Below, in pieces: positions 10,061-18,691 of a stretch of 64,000 nucleotides of DNA (the first letter of the stretch is position 1; each line of letters begins with the position of its first letter). The DNA comes from Bettongia penicillata ogilbyi (Eukaryota > Chordata > Mammalia > Diprotodontia > Potoroidae). Location: positions 4,150,499-4,214,498 of the forward strand of contig JAJHZJ010000221.1 of NCBI GenBank assembly GCA_023548195.1, in the 5' to 3' direction. The position numbers were made by a program, and so were the translations under genes. The notes under the pieces were generated by a model that saw only the letters and a list, made by a program, of their open reading frames with translations, did no database searches and was not told the DNA's origin.

Positions 10061-10446
10061 GTCTTTCCTTCCTTCCTTTCTTTTTCCTTCCATCCATTCT
10101 TTCTTCCTTCCTCCTTTACTTCCTCCCCTTCTTTGCTTTTTTCTTCCCTCCCTTTTCTTCCCTTACTTCCTCCCTCCATTCCTTCGTCCTTACCTCTCTC
10201 TCTTCCTCCTTTCCTTTCTTCCTTCCTCTTTTCCTTCTTTCTTCTTTTCCTTCCTTCTATCCTTCCTTTCTTTCCTCCTTCTCTTCCTCCCTCCTTCTTT
10301 TCCTTCCTCATTTGCTTCCTTCCTTCCTCCTTCTTTCCTTCCTTTCTTTTCTTCCTCATCACTTCCTCCTTCTATTCCTTTCTTCCTCTTTCTCCTTTCC
10401 CCTCCCTCACTTACTTCTTCCCTCCCTTTTTTCCTTTCTCTCTTCC
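10061..10446. repeat. Polypyrimidine tract (TTCC/CTTT/CTCC)
   Basis: About 385 bases almost free of A and G. It sits at the 3' (left) side of the minus-strand SINE at 10447, where that SINE's A/G-rich tail would be, so tail expansion is the likely origin. The long plus- and minus-strand frames here (Phe/Leu/Ser-rich or Lys/Glu/Arg-rich) are artefacts of composition. Confidence 0.92.
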
Positions 10447-10710
10447 TAGTAAGTGTTGTTATTTACTTGTTTCAGTCATGTCCAACTCTTTGTGACCCCA
10501 TTTGGGGTTTTCTTGGCAAAGATGCCAGAGTGGTTTTCAACGTCCTTTTTCAGATCATTTTACATATGAGGAAACTGAGGCAAAGAGAGTTAAGTGACTT
10601 ACCCAGGGACACATAGCTTGTAAGTGTCTGAGGTCAGATTGGAACTCAGGAAGAAGAGTCTTCCTGAATCCAGGCTTGGCACTCTTTTCACTCTACCACC
10701 TAGATGACAG
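10447..10710 (-). repeat. tRNA-derived marsupial SINE, full length
   Basis: Reverse orientation: GTTGTTATTTACTTGTTTCA, AACTCTTTGTGACCCCATTT, GGGGTTTTCTTGGCAAAGAT, GAGGAAACTGAGGCAAAGAG, GTGACTTACCCAGGGACACA, and head end CCACCTAGATGAC. Confidence 0.85.
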
Positions 10711-10830
10711 GTAAGGTGAAGAAAAAAAAGAAAACAAAATAAATGCTTGATACTTTTTTAAAAACTTATTTTGGAAATAAAAATAAATATTTGTTCAAGG
10801 AAAAAAAAAGACCTTATAGTATATGAAAGG

Positions 10831-10970
10831 GGACCTGAAATTGAATCCTGTTGTACTCCTAACTCGCTATGTGTGCTTGGACAAATAAATCACTACCATT
10901 CTGGATCCTGCTTTCCTTCTCTAAAAGATGAAGAATAACTGTTGGCATCTCTTCCAGCTTCAATGGTCCA
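10831..10970 (+). repeat. Ther1-like SINE
   Basis: GAAATTGAATCCTGTTGTAC, GTGTGCTTGGACAAATAAAT, then CATCTCTTCCAGCTTCAATG near the end. Diverged. Confidence 0.5.
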
Positions 10971-11268
10971 TTGACATTTTTTTTTATTGGTCAAAACCTT
11001 GTGGTCTTTCACTTACAAATTAGCATAATTATTCCTCAGTGAAAAAAGAGATATGTTAAGATCACAGAATTTCTTTTCCTCAAATTCTTCCCAATCACCT
11101 GGTTCAGAGAGGGAGAGAAATAAAGGCAGAGCTCAATTTTTCATGTGAAGGGAGGCCTTAAGACAAAGACAGAAGAAATCCCTAGGGTATGGTCTCAGTA
11201 GCCTCCTAGTCTACTCTGCTTTTCCTCACTTGAAAAGTGCCAGATATTAACAGTAGTTATCTGAGCTA
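10971..11268. other. Gap without a gene
   Basis: Unassigned; nothing coding is seen. Confidence 0.4.
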
Positions 11269-11456
11269 TGATTATAAGAAAGAAAAAAGAAAGAAAGAAG
11301 TAAGGCAGGAAGGCAGGAAGGTAGGAAGGCAGGAAGGCAGGAAGGAAAGAAGGAAGAAAGGAAGGAAGGAAGGAAGGAAGGAAGGAAGGAAGGAAGGAAG
11401 GAAGGAAGGAAGGAAGGAAGGAAGGAAGGAAGGAAGGAAGGAAGGAAGGAAGGAGA
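11269..11456 (+). repeat. (GGAA)n / (GGCA)n microsatellite
   Basis: AAAGAAAGAAAG passes into AGGAAGGCAGG units and then into about 25 uninterrupted AAGG repeats up to 11450. The plus-strand frame of repeated Gly-Arg-Lys-Glu units is a shadow of the repeat. Confidence 0.95.
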
Positions 11457-12117
11457 GAAAAGAAAGAGAATTCTTAGGCTTTTCTTAGTTCTGGACAGGA
11501 GTCTTCATCTGAGTCTGTCAATCCCTTCCACCTGCTTAGTTTAAAGAGAGATTCCCTAACATCCCTGTAGCACTTTCTCCTGATCTGACCAGCTGACTGC
11601 TTGGAGAATGATTGTCCATATTCTCCAGAAAATTCTCCATCTACTTTGGCTACAAATTCTCCAACTTCCCTGCTGATTTGCATTCAGTCAAAGCTGTAAT
11701 CCCTGCTATGAGCTGTACAATCCTAATGCCTCTTTTACTGGAACAAATTCTAAGCCAGAGACAATAGGGAAACATGAAAGAGCAAATCCACGTGTGATGT
11801 AGAAGCTTTCATCAGACTCTTCTTCATCCAAAATTCTCAACAGCTGTTTACGATGAGCAAAATTCACTGAATTCTTCATTTATTGTTTCACAATATGTCT
11901 GGGCTACCGATTCACCTAGTTACCAGAGGCAAAAACAATTTTTAAGGGCTTTTGTTAATCCAGTTGGGGATAGGGAAGGAGGAGAGAGGGACCTACTTCT
12001 ATGAAGTAGGATTTGTTTACAATGTGATCCAGTAGAAAGTGCACTGAAAAAACATCCAGGAAACCAGGGACTGAGTTCCAGTTTAGTAGTTTTAAAATAG
12101 CATAATTTCCTATAAAT
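11457..12117. other. Gap without a gene
   Basis: No repeat family recognised. Frames at 11474-11683 and 11920-12213 on the minus strand have no support. Confidence 0.4.
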
Positions 12118-12289
12118 ATTTCTCAGTTTGGGAAGTAGTGTGAGTTCAAGTCCTGACACATACTGACTGTGTGGTGTTGGGCAACTCACCTGACATCTCA
12201 GTGCTCTAGGCAACTAAAGCTCTAAGCTGCAGGTAGAAGGTGCCAGCCTAAGCTGGTAGAGGGAGTTTCTTCACCAGGAGTTTCTTCCT
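12118..12289 (+). repeat. tRNA-headed SINE, left part, split by an LTR
   Basis: GTGAGTTCAAGTCCTGACAC, GTGTTGGGCAACTCACCTGA, CAGTGCTCTAGGCAACTAAA, AGGTAGAAGGTGCCAGCCTA, GGTAGAGGGAGTTTCTTCAC. It stops at CTTCCT (12284-12289), and the element resumes at 12771. Confidence 0.75.
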
Positions 12290-12770
12290 TCTGTGTGGGT
12301 CAGAGATCACTGACTCAGATGAAAATCAGAGACTTCAAGGTAGAAGCAAAGCAGCAAGATTTTATTACAATCTCACGAGAAAGGGTAACTCCTCTCTGAT
12401 AAGTAATCAAGAGAGTAAGGTATTTGCAGAAAGCAAGAACAAAGATGATATAGTCCTAACACGGAAATCCCCCACCCTTCCTGCTGGCCATTACTCTCAT
12501 TGGCTGGGAGACAGGCTCACAATTTAAACATGGCAATTTACCTTAGAAACAAGGAGCACAGAAGTAGTAGAACAATCAATATAAAGCTAACATAACGCTC
12601 ATAACTGTATTTGGCATGTAGTATGCTGATAGAACTCCAAGGGTGGGGGAGGTTTAAGTTTCAAGTTTCTTCAAGGTCACATAATTTCTGGGAGATAGAA
12701 ACTTAGGGCAAACTACCTACTAGAAGCCTATTGTCAAGTACCGAGAAGTCTTTACTGACTTTTTCACTCA
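12290..12770 (-). mobile_element. Solo LTR of an endogenous retrovirus, inserted in a SINE
   Basis: The 481-bp unit interrupts a SINE and is flanked by a 6-bp direct repeat, CTTCCT (12284-12289 and 12771-12776). Read on the minus strand it starts TGAGTGAAAAAG and ends CCCACACAGA, close to TG...CA. Near its 3' end is AATAAA (complement of 12361-12366) followed by a short U5-like stretch rich in TTGCTGC and CTCTGA. A TATA-like box (ACTATATCATC) lies about 90 bases before it. There is no internal retroviral coding sequence, which fits a solo LTR left by recombination. A 6-bp duplication is typical of class II (beta-like) elements, but the class is not proven. Confidence 0.72.
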
Positions 12771-12815
12771 CTTCCTAATAATAAACTCAGAGGTCCAGTC
12801 ATTACCTCAGTTTAC
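12771..12815 (+). repeat. tRNA-headed SINE, right part
   Basis: CTTCCTAATAATAAACTCAG then AGGTCCAGTC continues the SINE of 12118-12289 past the LTR. Confidence 0.65.
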
Positions 12816-12892
12816 CAGTGTATGTACATAGATAGAAGATAGGTAGGTAGATAGATATGTTCCTTTAAAGACATTGCGTTTGGATACGTTGT

Positions 12893-12962
12893 CAATAAAC
12901 ATTTATCATGCACCTACTATGTACCAGGCACTGTGCTAACCCCTGGATATACAAACAAGGAA
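12893..12962 (+). repeat. Unnamed ancient repeat, type E fragment
   Basis: AACATTTATCATGCACCTAC, CCAGGCACTGTGCTAACCCC, GGATATACAAAC. A similar block (TAAGTGTTGAGGATGTAAAC) follows the tRNA-SINE at about 13150, so the SINE probably split or duplicated this element. Confidence 0.6.
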
Positions 12963-13137
12963 AGGAAAGGCAGCCCCTGAGTTCAAATTTAGCCTCAGAC
13001 ACGCACTAGCTGGTAACTTTGGTTGCCTCAGTTTCCCCATCTGTAAAATAAGCTGGAAAAGGAAATGACAAACCACTTCAATATCTTTGCCAAGAAAACC
13101 CCAAATGGGGTCAGGAAAAGTCAAAAACAAATAAGCA
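12963..13137 (+). repeat. tRNA-derived marsupial SINE, head-truncated
   Basis: GAGTTCAAATTTAGCCTCAG, TGCCTCAGTTTCCCCATCTG, AAATGACAAACCACTTCAAT, ATCTTTGCCAAGAAAACCCC, AAATGGGGTCAGGAAAAGTC. Confidence 0.8.
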
Positions 13138-13819
13138 AAACATTAGGTTAAGTGTTGAGGATGTAAACACAAAAGCAAAGTTGTACATAATAGATTTGCC
13201 ATTTCATATGTAATCATCTTTTTTTGATTCTATTTTGTTGTAGAAATGCTTATTTTATTTATGAAGTTCAGAATCAAATAAAATTTTTAAAATAATTTAA
13301 TTTAGCCTTAAAGAATTTAAATTCCCTGAATTCTGCCTTCAATAACACTAGTTTTAATCAAGCCACTTGGGTTTACATCACCCTGGGGTACACTTCCTTG
13401 AAAACCCTACCTCTTATAGCCTATGGGGTTGTCTGGGTTTGTTTTTAAGGATGAGAGAAAGCTGGGAACATCATTATGTAATGAGTTAGGAGCTAACAAA
13501 CAGGAGAAATTGAAGACAAGAGAGGAGGAAGGAGTGAAAGGTCAAACTCCAGCACAGGTAGAGGGGTGGTTGGCATTGGGAAAGAGAAAGTTGACTCTTT
13601 GACAGGAAGGAGGAAAGGAAGCAAAGGAGGAAAGAATAAGGGAGAATACAGATAATTTTTTGAAGTATGGAGCGAAGTTGAAGAGAGGGGAGGAAAGGAA
13701 GTGAATTGTTTTCCCCCTCACATTGGAGGTTGGAGATAGGGAAGTACAGTGTAGAGAGCAATGTATTTTGAGTTGGAAGAAGTATTTTTTTTCTCTTCAG
13801 CAAACGAAAACAGGAGCTG
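13138..13819. other. Gap without a gene
   Basis: AT-rich then purine-rich sequence (13500-13700, many GGAGGAAAGG-like units). The minus-strand frame at 13486-13803 is a Leu/Ser-rich shadow of that purine bias. Confidence 0.45.
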
Positions 13820-13943
13820 GTTGGGATCTTGTTCTTGTAGCTTTCTGCCTGTGTGACCTTAAGGAAATGACTTGAACTCTCAGGATCTCTGCTTTCTCTT
13901 CTTTAAAATAAGGAAGTTGGATGAGATCAGAAAAGTTCTTGCC
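13820..13943 (+). repeat. Ther1-like SINE, interrupted
   Basis: CTGCCTGTGTGACCTTAAGG, ACTCTCAGGATCTCTGC, AAAATAAGGAAGTTGGATGA. Its expected end (CTTCCAGCTCTAAATTCTAT) lies at 14112-14158, beyond a hAT-like insert. Confidence 0.6.
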
Positions 13944-14111
13944 CTAGGTTCCGCAAACTCATTAAGCTTGCTTTTTCAATATATATTGACTTCTTTTGTA
14001 GTACTACGTATTTTGTTTTAAGCATTTAGAAACGTGATTCTTAGAAGTGTTTCAGAGGCTTCACCAGACTACTGGAGGCATCCATGACACAAAAAAGGTT
14101 GAGAACATCTG
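13944..14111 (+). mobile_element. hAT-like non-autonomous DNA transposon (MITE)
   Basis: Shares with 22198-22392 the blocks GTGATTCTTAGAAGTG, AGGCTTCACCAGACTACTGG, ATCCATGACACAAAAAAGG and TTGAGAACATCTG at its end. It splits a Ther1-like SINE. The left terminus is eroded. Confidence 0.6.
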
Positions 14112-14230
14112 CACTAGATGATTCTGATAGCTTCTTCCAGCTCTAAATTCTATAGTGATTACATCTTTATGACTACTCAAAAGCCTTGGTAACTCTGTGG
14201 AGGGACCCCATAGCGAGGACCTTAGAAGTA

Positions 14231-14745
14231 CTGTAAATGTTCATCAGTACGTTTTTTTGTCCTTTCTCAAAGAGAACCATGGCATCAGAAAGATAATGTC
14301 ATGATGTGCAAGAGAATTGTATTTAAGTGAGGCAGGATGGTGCAAAGTCACCAGCCTCAAGTCATCTGGGATGGAGATCAAGACAACTGGAGATGGCCCC
14401 AGATGCAGTGGGAGATCTTGGCTTTTTTAAGTTAAGGTCTTTCCACGGTCTCAGTTTGACTGAAGCAGAGCCCCTTCAGTGATTAAGGCTAAACTAGAAA
14501 TGAAGCAAAGAATGGTCTCTTTTACTTAGTCAAAAAAACAAAACCAAAAAACCCCCAAAAACCCAAACTCAGTCTGGGGGTGAACACGGGTAGGTTTTCT
14601 GGCCAAAACAGAAACAATTGCTATTTACACTCACTCTGAATCAAGAGAGTCCAAACAATGATCAAGGGAGATTTGGGCTGGGATCTATTGTTGGCCAATC
14701 TATGAGAGCCAGAGTGAATTGAGTTTAAGGCATGATCCTTAAAAA
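14231..14745 (+). repeat. Dispersed marsupial repeat, unclassified
   Basis: CTTTCTCAAAGAGAACCATG, AATGTCATGATGTGCAAGAG, TTTAAGTGAGGCAGGATGGT, ACTGGAGATGGCCCCAGATG, CAGTGGGAGATCTTGG form a series recalled from other marsupial sequence. No ORF and no known class could be assigned. Confidence 0.5.
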
Positions 14746-14927
14746 AAGAAATCTAGCTCATAATCCCCAAGATATTTTGTGAGGTTAAAGTGATCAAAGA
14801 TCGAAATTTATATTCCTTTGGGCAGAGCATCACCTTTCTGATGTCATGGTCCTCTAATAAAGGAAAAATATGATCTGTGAGTAGTAGTAGCTGCACAAGT
14901 AGGGGCAGTTCCAGTTAGGAGATGCAA

Positions 14928-15022
14928 CTCCCTCCCTCCCACCCTTCCTTCCTTCCTTCCTTCCTTCCTTCCTTCCTTCCTTCCCTCCCTCCATCCCTTC
15001 CCTGCCTTCCTCCTCTCCTTCT
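14928..15022 (+). repeat. (TTCC)n microsatellite
   Basis: CTCCCTCCCACCC leads into about ten uninterrupted TTCC units, then CCCTCC and CCTTCC variants. Confidence 0.95.
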
Positions 15023-16121
15023 ATCCATATAGGGAATCATATGATAAGCACAGCCCCAACACGAATGCTAATGAAGGGCTCTTGGGCCAAACCAATCTCC
15101 CTGGTTTAAAAGGAAATGAGGCCACTTGTCAGATCTCCAACTCAGGAGGTTTGCCCAGCAAAGCAGCAGAGAAACATTCATCCAAAATTCTAATAAAGAA
15201 GATTCTTCCTCCATTTAGAAATTCCAGCCAACCTGTTGCTTTTCAAGGCTCACCTTTATAAGAGGTCAACAGAATGGTTTGAGTTCCCATCAGACCTTTC
15301 CCCTTGTATCTTCTGCTTTATGGAAAAGCAGCCCAACTATCTGACACATGGTCTTCAGTCCAATCCTACATCTTACCAAATTTTCCAGCTGGCTTGACAA
15401 GAGCTCCCAGAGGTTAAGTGATTTACCCCAGGTTATGGATGAGTCAGCTGCTCAGCTATGTTGTAAAAAGTCGGGTTTATTCTGGTTTCCAGGCTTTTTC
15501 TCTAACCATCCAACCACATGGTCTCTTTTCTGCTATAGAATAGGCCTGTCTGCAGAGAAATGGGATTAAGTCATTAAAGAGTGGTTTCTGAAGTCTGCAG
15601 AAGCAATAGCAACAATGGCCATTTCTACATTACATTTTGAGAATGCTATTTGTTTTGGCAGCCCAGCCCTTTATTACACATTCCTACCACTTAATTGTCC
15701 TTGCAAAGATAAACATGAAACCTTCCTAGGAAGGCTGGAAGCTGCAGAAGCCGCCAGCTTCTCTCTCAGGGTGGGAGTAAACTCCATACATCCAGCAGCA
15801 AGCTGGAAGGCGGCCCCTTCTCCACCGGGTCATTTGTGTCCTGCACTTCAGCACACATCCCCCGTGAAACTCCAAAAGGAAAAGAATCCCACAAACGTTA
15901 GAAGTTGCTGCCTCGCTCTCCTCCATTTCCTCTGACCTTCAGGAAGATTTGGTTCATGGAGGCTACAGGACCAATATTTTTTCTTCATCAAAAGTAACAC
16001 AAAACTTTTCTTTTTATATTACCATTGGAGTGCTGAACAGGATCATGGGACCATAGATTTCAAGCAGGAGATCAACAAGTCCAGGCCTCTCAACACCTAC
16101 AACAGTCTGATAAAGCCTAAG
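15023..16121. other. Repeat-poor 1.1-kb gap
   Basis: No gene is supported. A worn MIR piece may occur at 15400-15450 (GAGGTTAAGTGATTTACCCC). Positions 15610-15960 are more GC-rich than their surroundings and match no repeat, which makes this a reasonable place to look for conserved non-coding sequence; the frames at 15615-15935 show no family features. Confidence 0.4.
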
Positions 16122-16380
16122 GAGTTGTGTTTAGTTGGTACAGCAAGATAGAGTGTTGGGCCTGGAGTTTGGAAAACTCATCTTTGTGAGTTCAAATCCA
16201 GCCTCAGACGCTTACTAGTTGTGAGACCTTGGGCAAGTCACTTAACCCTGTTTGCTTCAGGTTCCTCATCTGTAAAATGAGCTGAAGAAGGAAATGGCAA
16301 ACCACTCCAGTATATTTGCCAAGAAAACCTCAGATGAGGCCACAAAGATTCAGGCATGACTGAAAAACCACGAAATAACA
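16122..16380 (+). repeat. tRNA-derived marsupial SINE, full length
   Basis: GGTACAGCAAGATAGAGTGT head, GAGTTCAAATCCAGCCTCAG, CTTGGGCAAGTCACTTAACC, GAAATGGCAAACCACTCCAG, TATTTGCCAAGAAAACC, CAGGCATGACTGAAAAACCA. Confidence 0.85.
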
Positions 16381-16491
16381 AAGGACTACAAAGGAAACCA
16401 ATTCTACTGAAAATAGGGAAGTAATTATTTTTATGGACCCCTGAAATCTATCCATGGACTCCTCCTTTCTGCTCCTCAGATTGACATCTCA

Positions 16492-16625
16492 TTCGGCACT
16501 CACATTTTACACATGAGGGAACCAGGGGCCATGATGGTAAAGTCACCCATCCAAGGTGGCAGAATGCAGGATTCAAACTCAAGCCACTGGACTTGCAAGT
16601 CAAGGTTCTTCCCATTGCCATGTAG
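16492..16625 (-). repeat. MIR-type SINE fragment
   Basis: GCACTCACATTTTACACATG, AGGGAACCAGGGGCCATG, GGATTCAAACTCAAGCC, CTTCCCATTGCCA. Confidence 0.6.
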
Positions 16626-16639
16626 TTCTGCACTTGACC

Positions 16640-16880
16640 CAGTTTCATTGGTTGACTCAGGTTCACAAACACTTACTAGTCATGGGGATCTGGGGAAGTT
16701 CTATCACCTCACTGACCTTTACCTTCCTTCCAGGAAAATGAGGATATTTATAAGGGCCCTCAAGCAAATCGCCTGGAAACTGTGAACAAAATGTTCTTCA
16801 AGTCTCAAAGCACTTATCATTGAAGGGGTTGGATTAAATGGTCTCTAAGATCTCTTCCAGTTCTAAATCCTTATAATTAT
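16640..16880 (+). repeat. Ther1-like SINE
   Basis: ACACTTACTAGTCATGGGGA in the B-box area; GGGGTTGGATTAAATGGTCT, CTTCCAGTTCTAAATCC at the end. Confidence 0.6.
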
Positions 16881-16887
16881 TATAATA

Positions 16888-17199
16888 GGGAGCCATAGTC
16901 AAGATCAAGAATAATAACCGTTAACACTGATGTAACATTCACTGTGTATCAGATACTTTACTAAGCACTTTATAATTTTCATTTCATTTGATCCTCATGA
17001 CAACCCTGAGAGGAGGTGTTCTTATTATCCCCATTTTGCAGATGAGAAAACTGAGGCATATAGAAGTTAAGTGACTTGCCCAGAGTCACACAGCTAATAA
17101 GTATCTGAGGTTTGAGATTTGAACTTGAGGTTGAGATTTGAACTTACGTCTTCCGTACTCCATACCCTGCATTCTATTCACTATACCACCTAGCTGCCC
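16888..17199 (-). repeat. MIR-type SINE with a local 20-bp duplication
   Basis: Full reverse MIR: TACTTTACTAAGCACTTTAT, TTTGATCCTCATGACAACCC, GATGAGAAAACTGAGGCATA, GTGACTTGCCCAGAGTCACA, CACTATACCACCTAGCTGCC. TGAGGTTTGAGATTTGAACT (17106-17125) is repeated as TGAGGTTGAGATTTGAACT (17126-17144), which lengthens the copy. Confidence 0.88.
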
Positions 17200-17431
17200 C
17201 TAAGTTATCAGAGACACTAAGCCCCACACTTAGCTAAACCCCATATAAAATAGAAATTCAACATTATACCACCCCACATCCTCATGATATAAGAACCAGG
17301 GAGATACAAAAACACAAGAAGCATTTACTTGAATCTGCAGATTACTGTCCCAGGTGTTAGGAAATAGAAAACTAGCCATAGTTGAGTCAAATAAATTGTA
17401 GTCGTAGAAAAATGGCACAGCCAGAGGCTTA

Positions 17432-17700
17432 CACTCACAGAATGATAGAACCTCAGAGTTGTCAGGGACCTTAGAGGTCATTTAAGCCAATCCCCCCTGA
17501 ACTAGAAACCCCTCTACGACATACCCTGAAAATCTCCAGCCTTGGCTTGGAGATGTCCAGTGAGGAGGGGGCCCCTGCCTCCTAAAGCTCTCCATACTAT
17601 TTTTGTTAGGAAGTGGTTTCCCCAAATCAGCCTGTCTGCCCTTCCTAGTTCTATCCTCTGGGGCCAAGCTGAACAAATCTAATCCCTATTTCTCTTGGTA
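17432..17700 (-). mobile_element. L3/CR1 LINE, 3' UTR end
   Basis: Reverse-orientation L3 terminus: AATGATAGAACCTCAGAGTT, GGGACCTTAGAGGTCATTTA, TTAGGAAGTGGTTTCCCC, TTCTATCCTCTGGGGCCAAG, CTGAACAAATCTAATCCCT. It is the non-coding end, with ORF2 lost. Confidence 0.72.
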
Positions 17701-17769
17701 GAATATCAAATAATTGAAGGCAGCGAATATCCCACCGCTACCCCTTCCACCTCAGTCTTCTCATACTCA

Positions 17770-17885
17770 TTCAGGGCAGTTCAGCTCTATTCAGTTCATG
17801 TATTGAATGTTTACTATGTGCAAAACACTGAGCTAGGCACCATGAGAGATGTGGAGATAAATAAACCAAGGTCTCTGACCTCCTG
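17770..17885 (+). repeat. Unnamed ancient repeat, type E fragment
   Basis: ATTGAATGTTTACTATGTGC, AACACTGAGCTAGGCACCAT, CCAAGGTCTCTGACCTCCTG. Confidence 0.55.
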
Positions 17886-17961
17886 GACATTTCAGTGCCT
17901 GTTGACAATATCTAAGGAGCTTGGAGGGACTAGGAGGGACAACATAATGCCTCATTAGTTT

Positions 17962-18178
17962 ATTGCCTGTTTTGTGCTTTTCAAGGCACTTTCATACCTA
18001 TCATCTTCTGCAATTCTCACAAGGATCCTCTGAGAAGAGCCCGTAATAGTGTCACATATTACACATAGGGAAACTGAGGCACAAGACAGTTTACTGACTC
18101 TTCTGAGGCTGAAGCTAGAATCCAAACAGACCTGATTTCTTCTTAAATGCCCTTTCCGCTGTACTCCACTTCACTCAG
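17962..18178 (-). repeat. MIR-type SINE
   Basis: TTCAAGGCACTTTCATACCT, CTCACAAGGATCCTCTGAGA, AGGGAAACTGAGGCACAAGA, and head end CCGCTGTACTCCACTTC. Confidence 0.65.
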
Positions 18179-18540
18179 AAAACAAGAATCTATATGAAGG
18201 AAAAATGGACAGGATTTAGTGAGTTTTGTGGAAAGAAGGAGAGCCAAAGGTAACCCAGATTTCATTACTATTACTACGCTGATCTATAACCCCAGTGGAA
18301 AGACGGGGAGTCATTTTTCAGTCAAAACCAGCAAACTGAAAACCATTACTCAAATGCAAAACTAATTTAAAGGTTGTTCTCTTTGAAAGAACCATACAGT
18401 GTTCACTAGGCTGTTATACTAGAAACGGAGATAGTTTAAGGTAACAGACAGAAGCTTAAAACTCATTAGAAAACCATTTTTACGTGGATCAGATTTAGAT
18501 TCATGTACCATTATGCTCACCTTCTCCCTCCAGAGAACAA
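18179..18540. other. Gap without a gene
   Basis: Unassigned sequence; no coding signal. Confidence 0.4.
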
Positions 18541-18584
18541 GATCATAGGACTTTGAGCTAGATGGGATCTAGGCGATCAGTTGA

Positions 18585-18691
18585 TTCACAAGTATTTTTA
18601 AAAACTTCTATAATGTGCCAGGTGTTGTGGTAGGGGCTGGGGATACAAAGAAAAAAATGAAACAGTTATACCTTCAGAAAACATGTACTCC
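18585..18691 (+). repeat. Unnamed ancient repeat, type E, left part (split by HAL1)
   Basis: GTGCCAGGTGTTGTGGTAGG, GGGCTGGGGATACAAAG, ATGAAACAGTTATACC, ending with the HAL1 target copy AGAAAACATGTACTCC (18676-18691). The element resumes after 21651. Confidence 0.7.

Noticed and set aside
9994..10616. Long plus-strand frames (151-205 codons) and a minus-strand Lys/Glu/Arg-rich frame
   Set aside because: They lie in a nearly pure pyrimidine tract; absence of stops there is a composition effect, and residues are almost all Phe/Leu/Ser/Pro or Lys/Glu/Arg/Gly.
11237..11488. Repetitive 83-codon frame
   Set aside because: It is a direct translation of the GGAA microsatellite.
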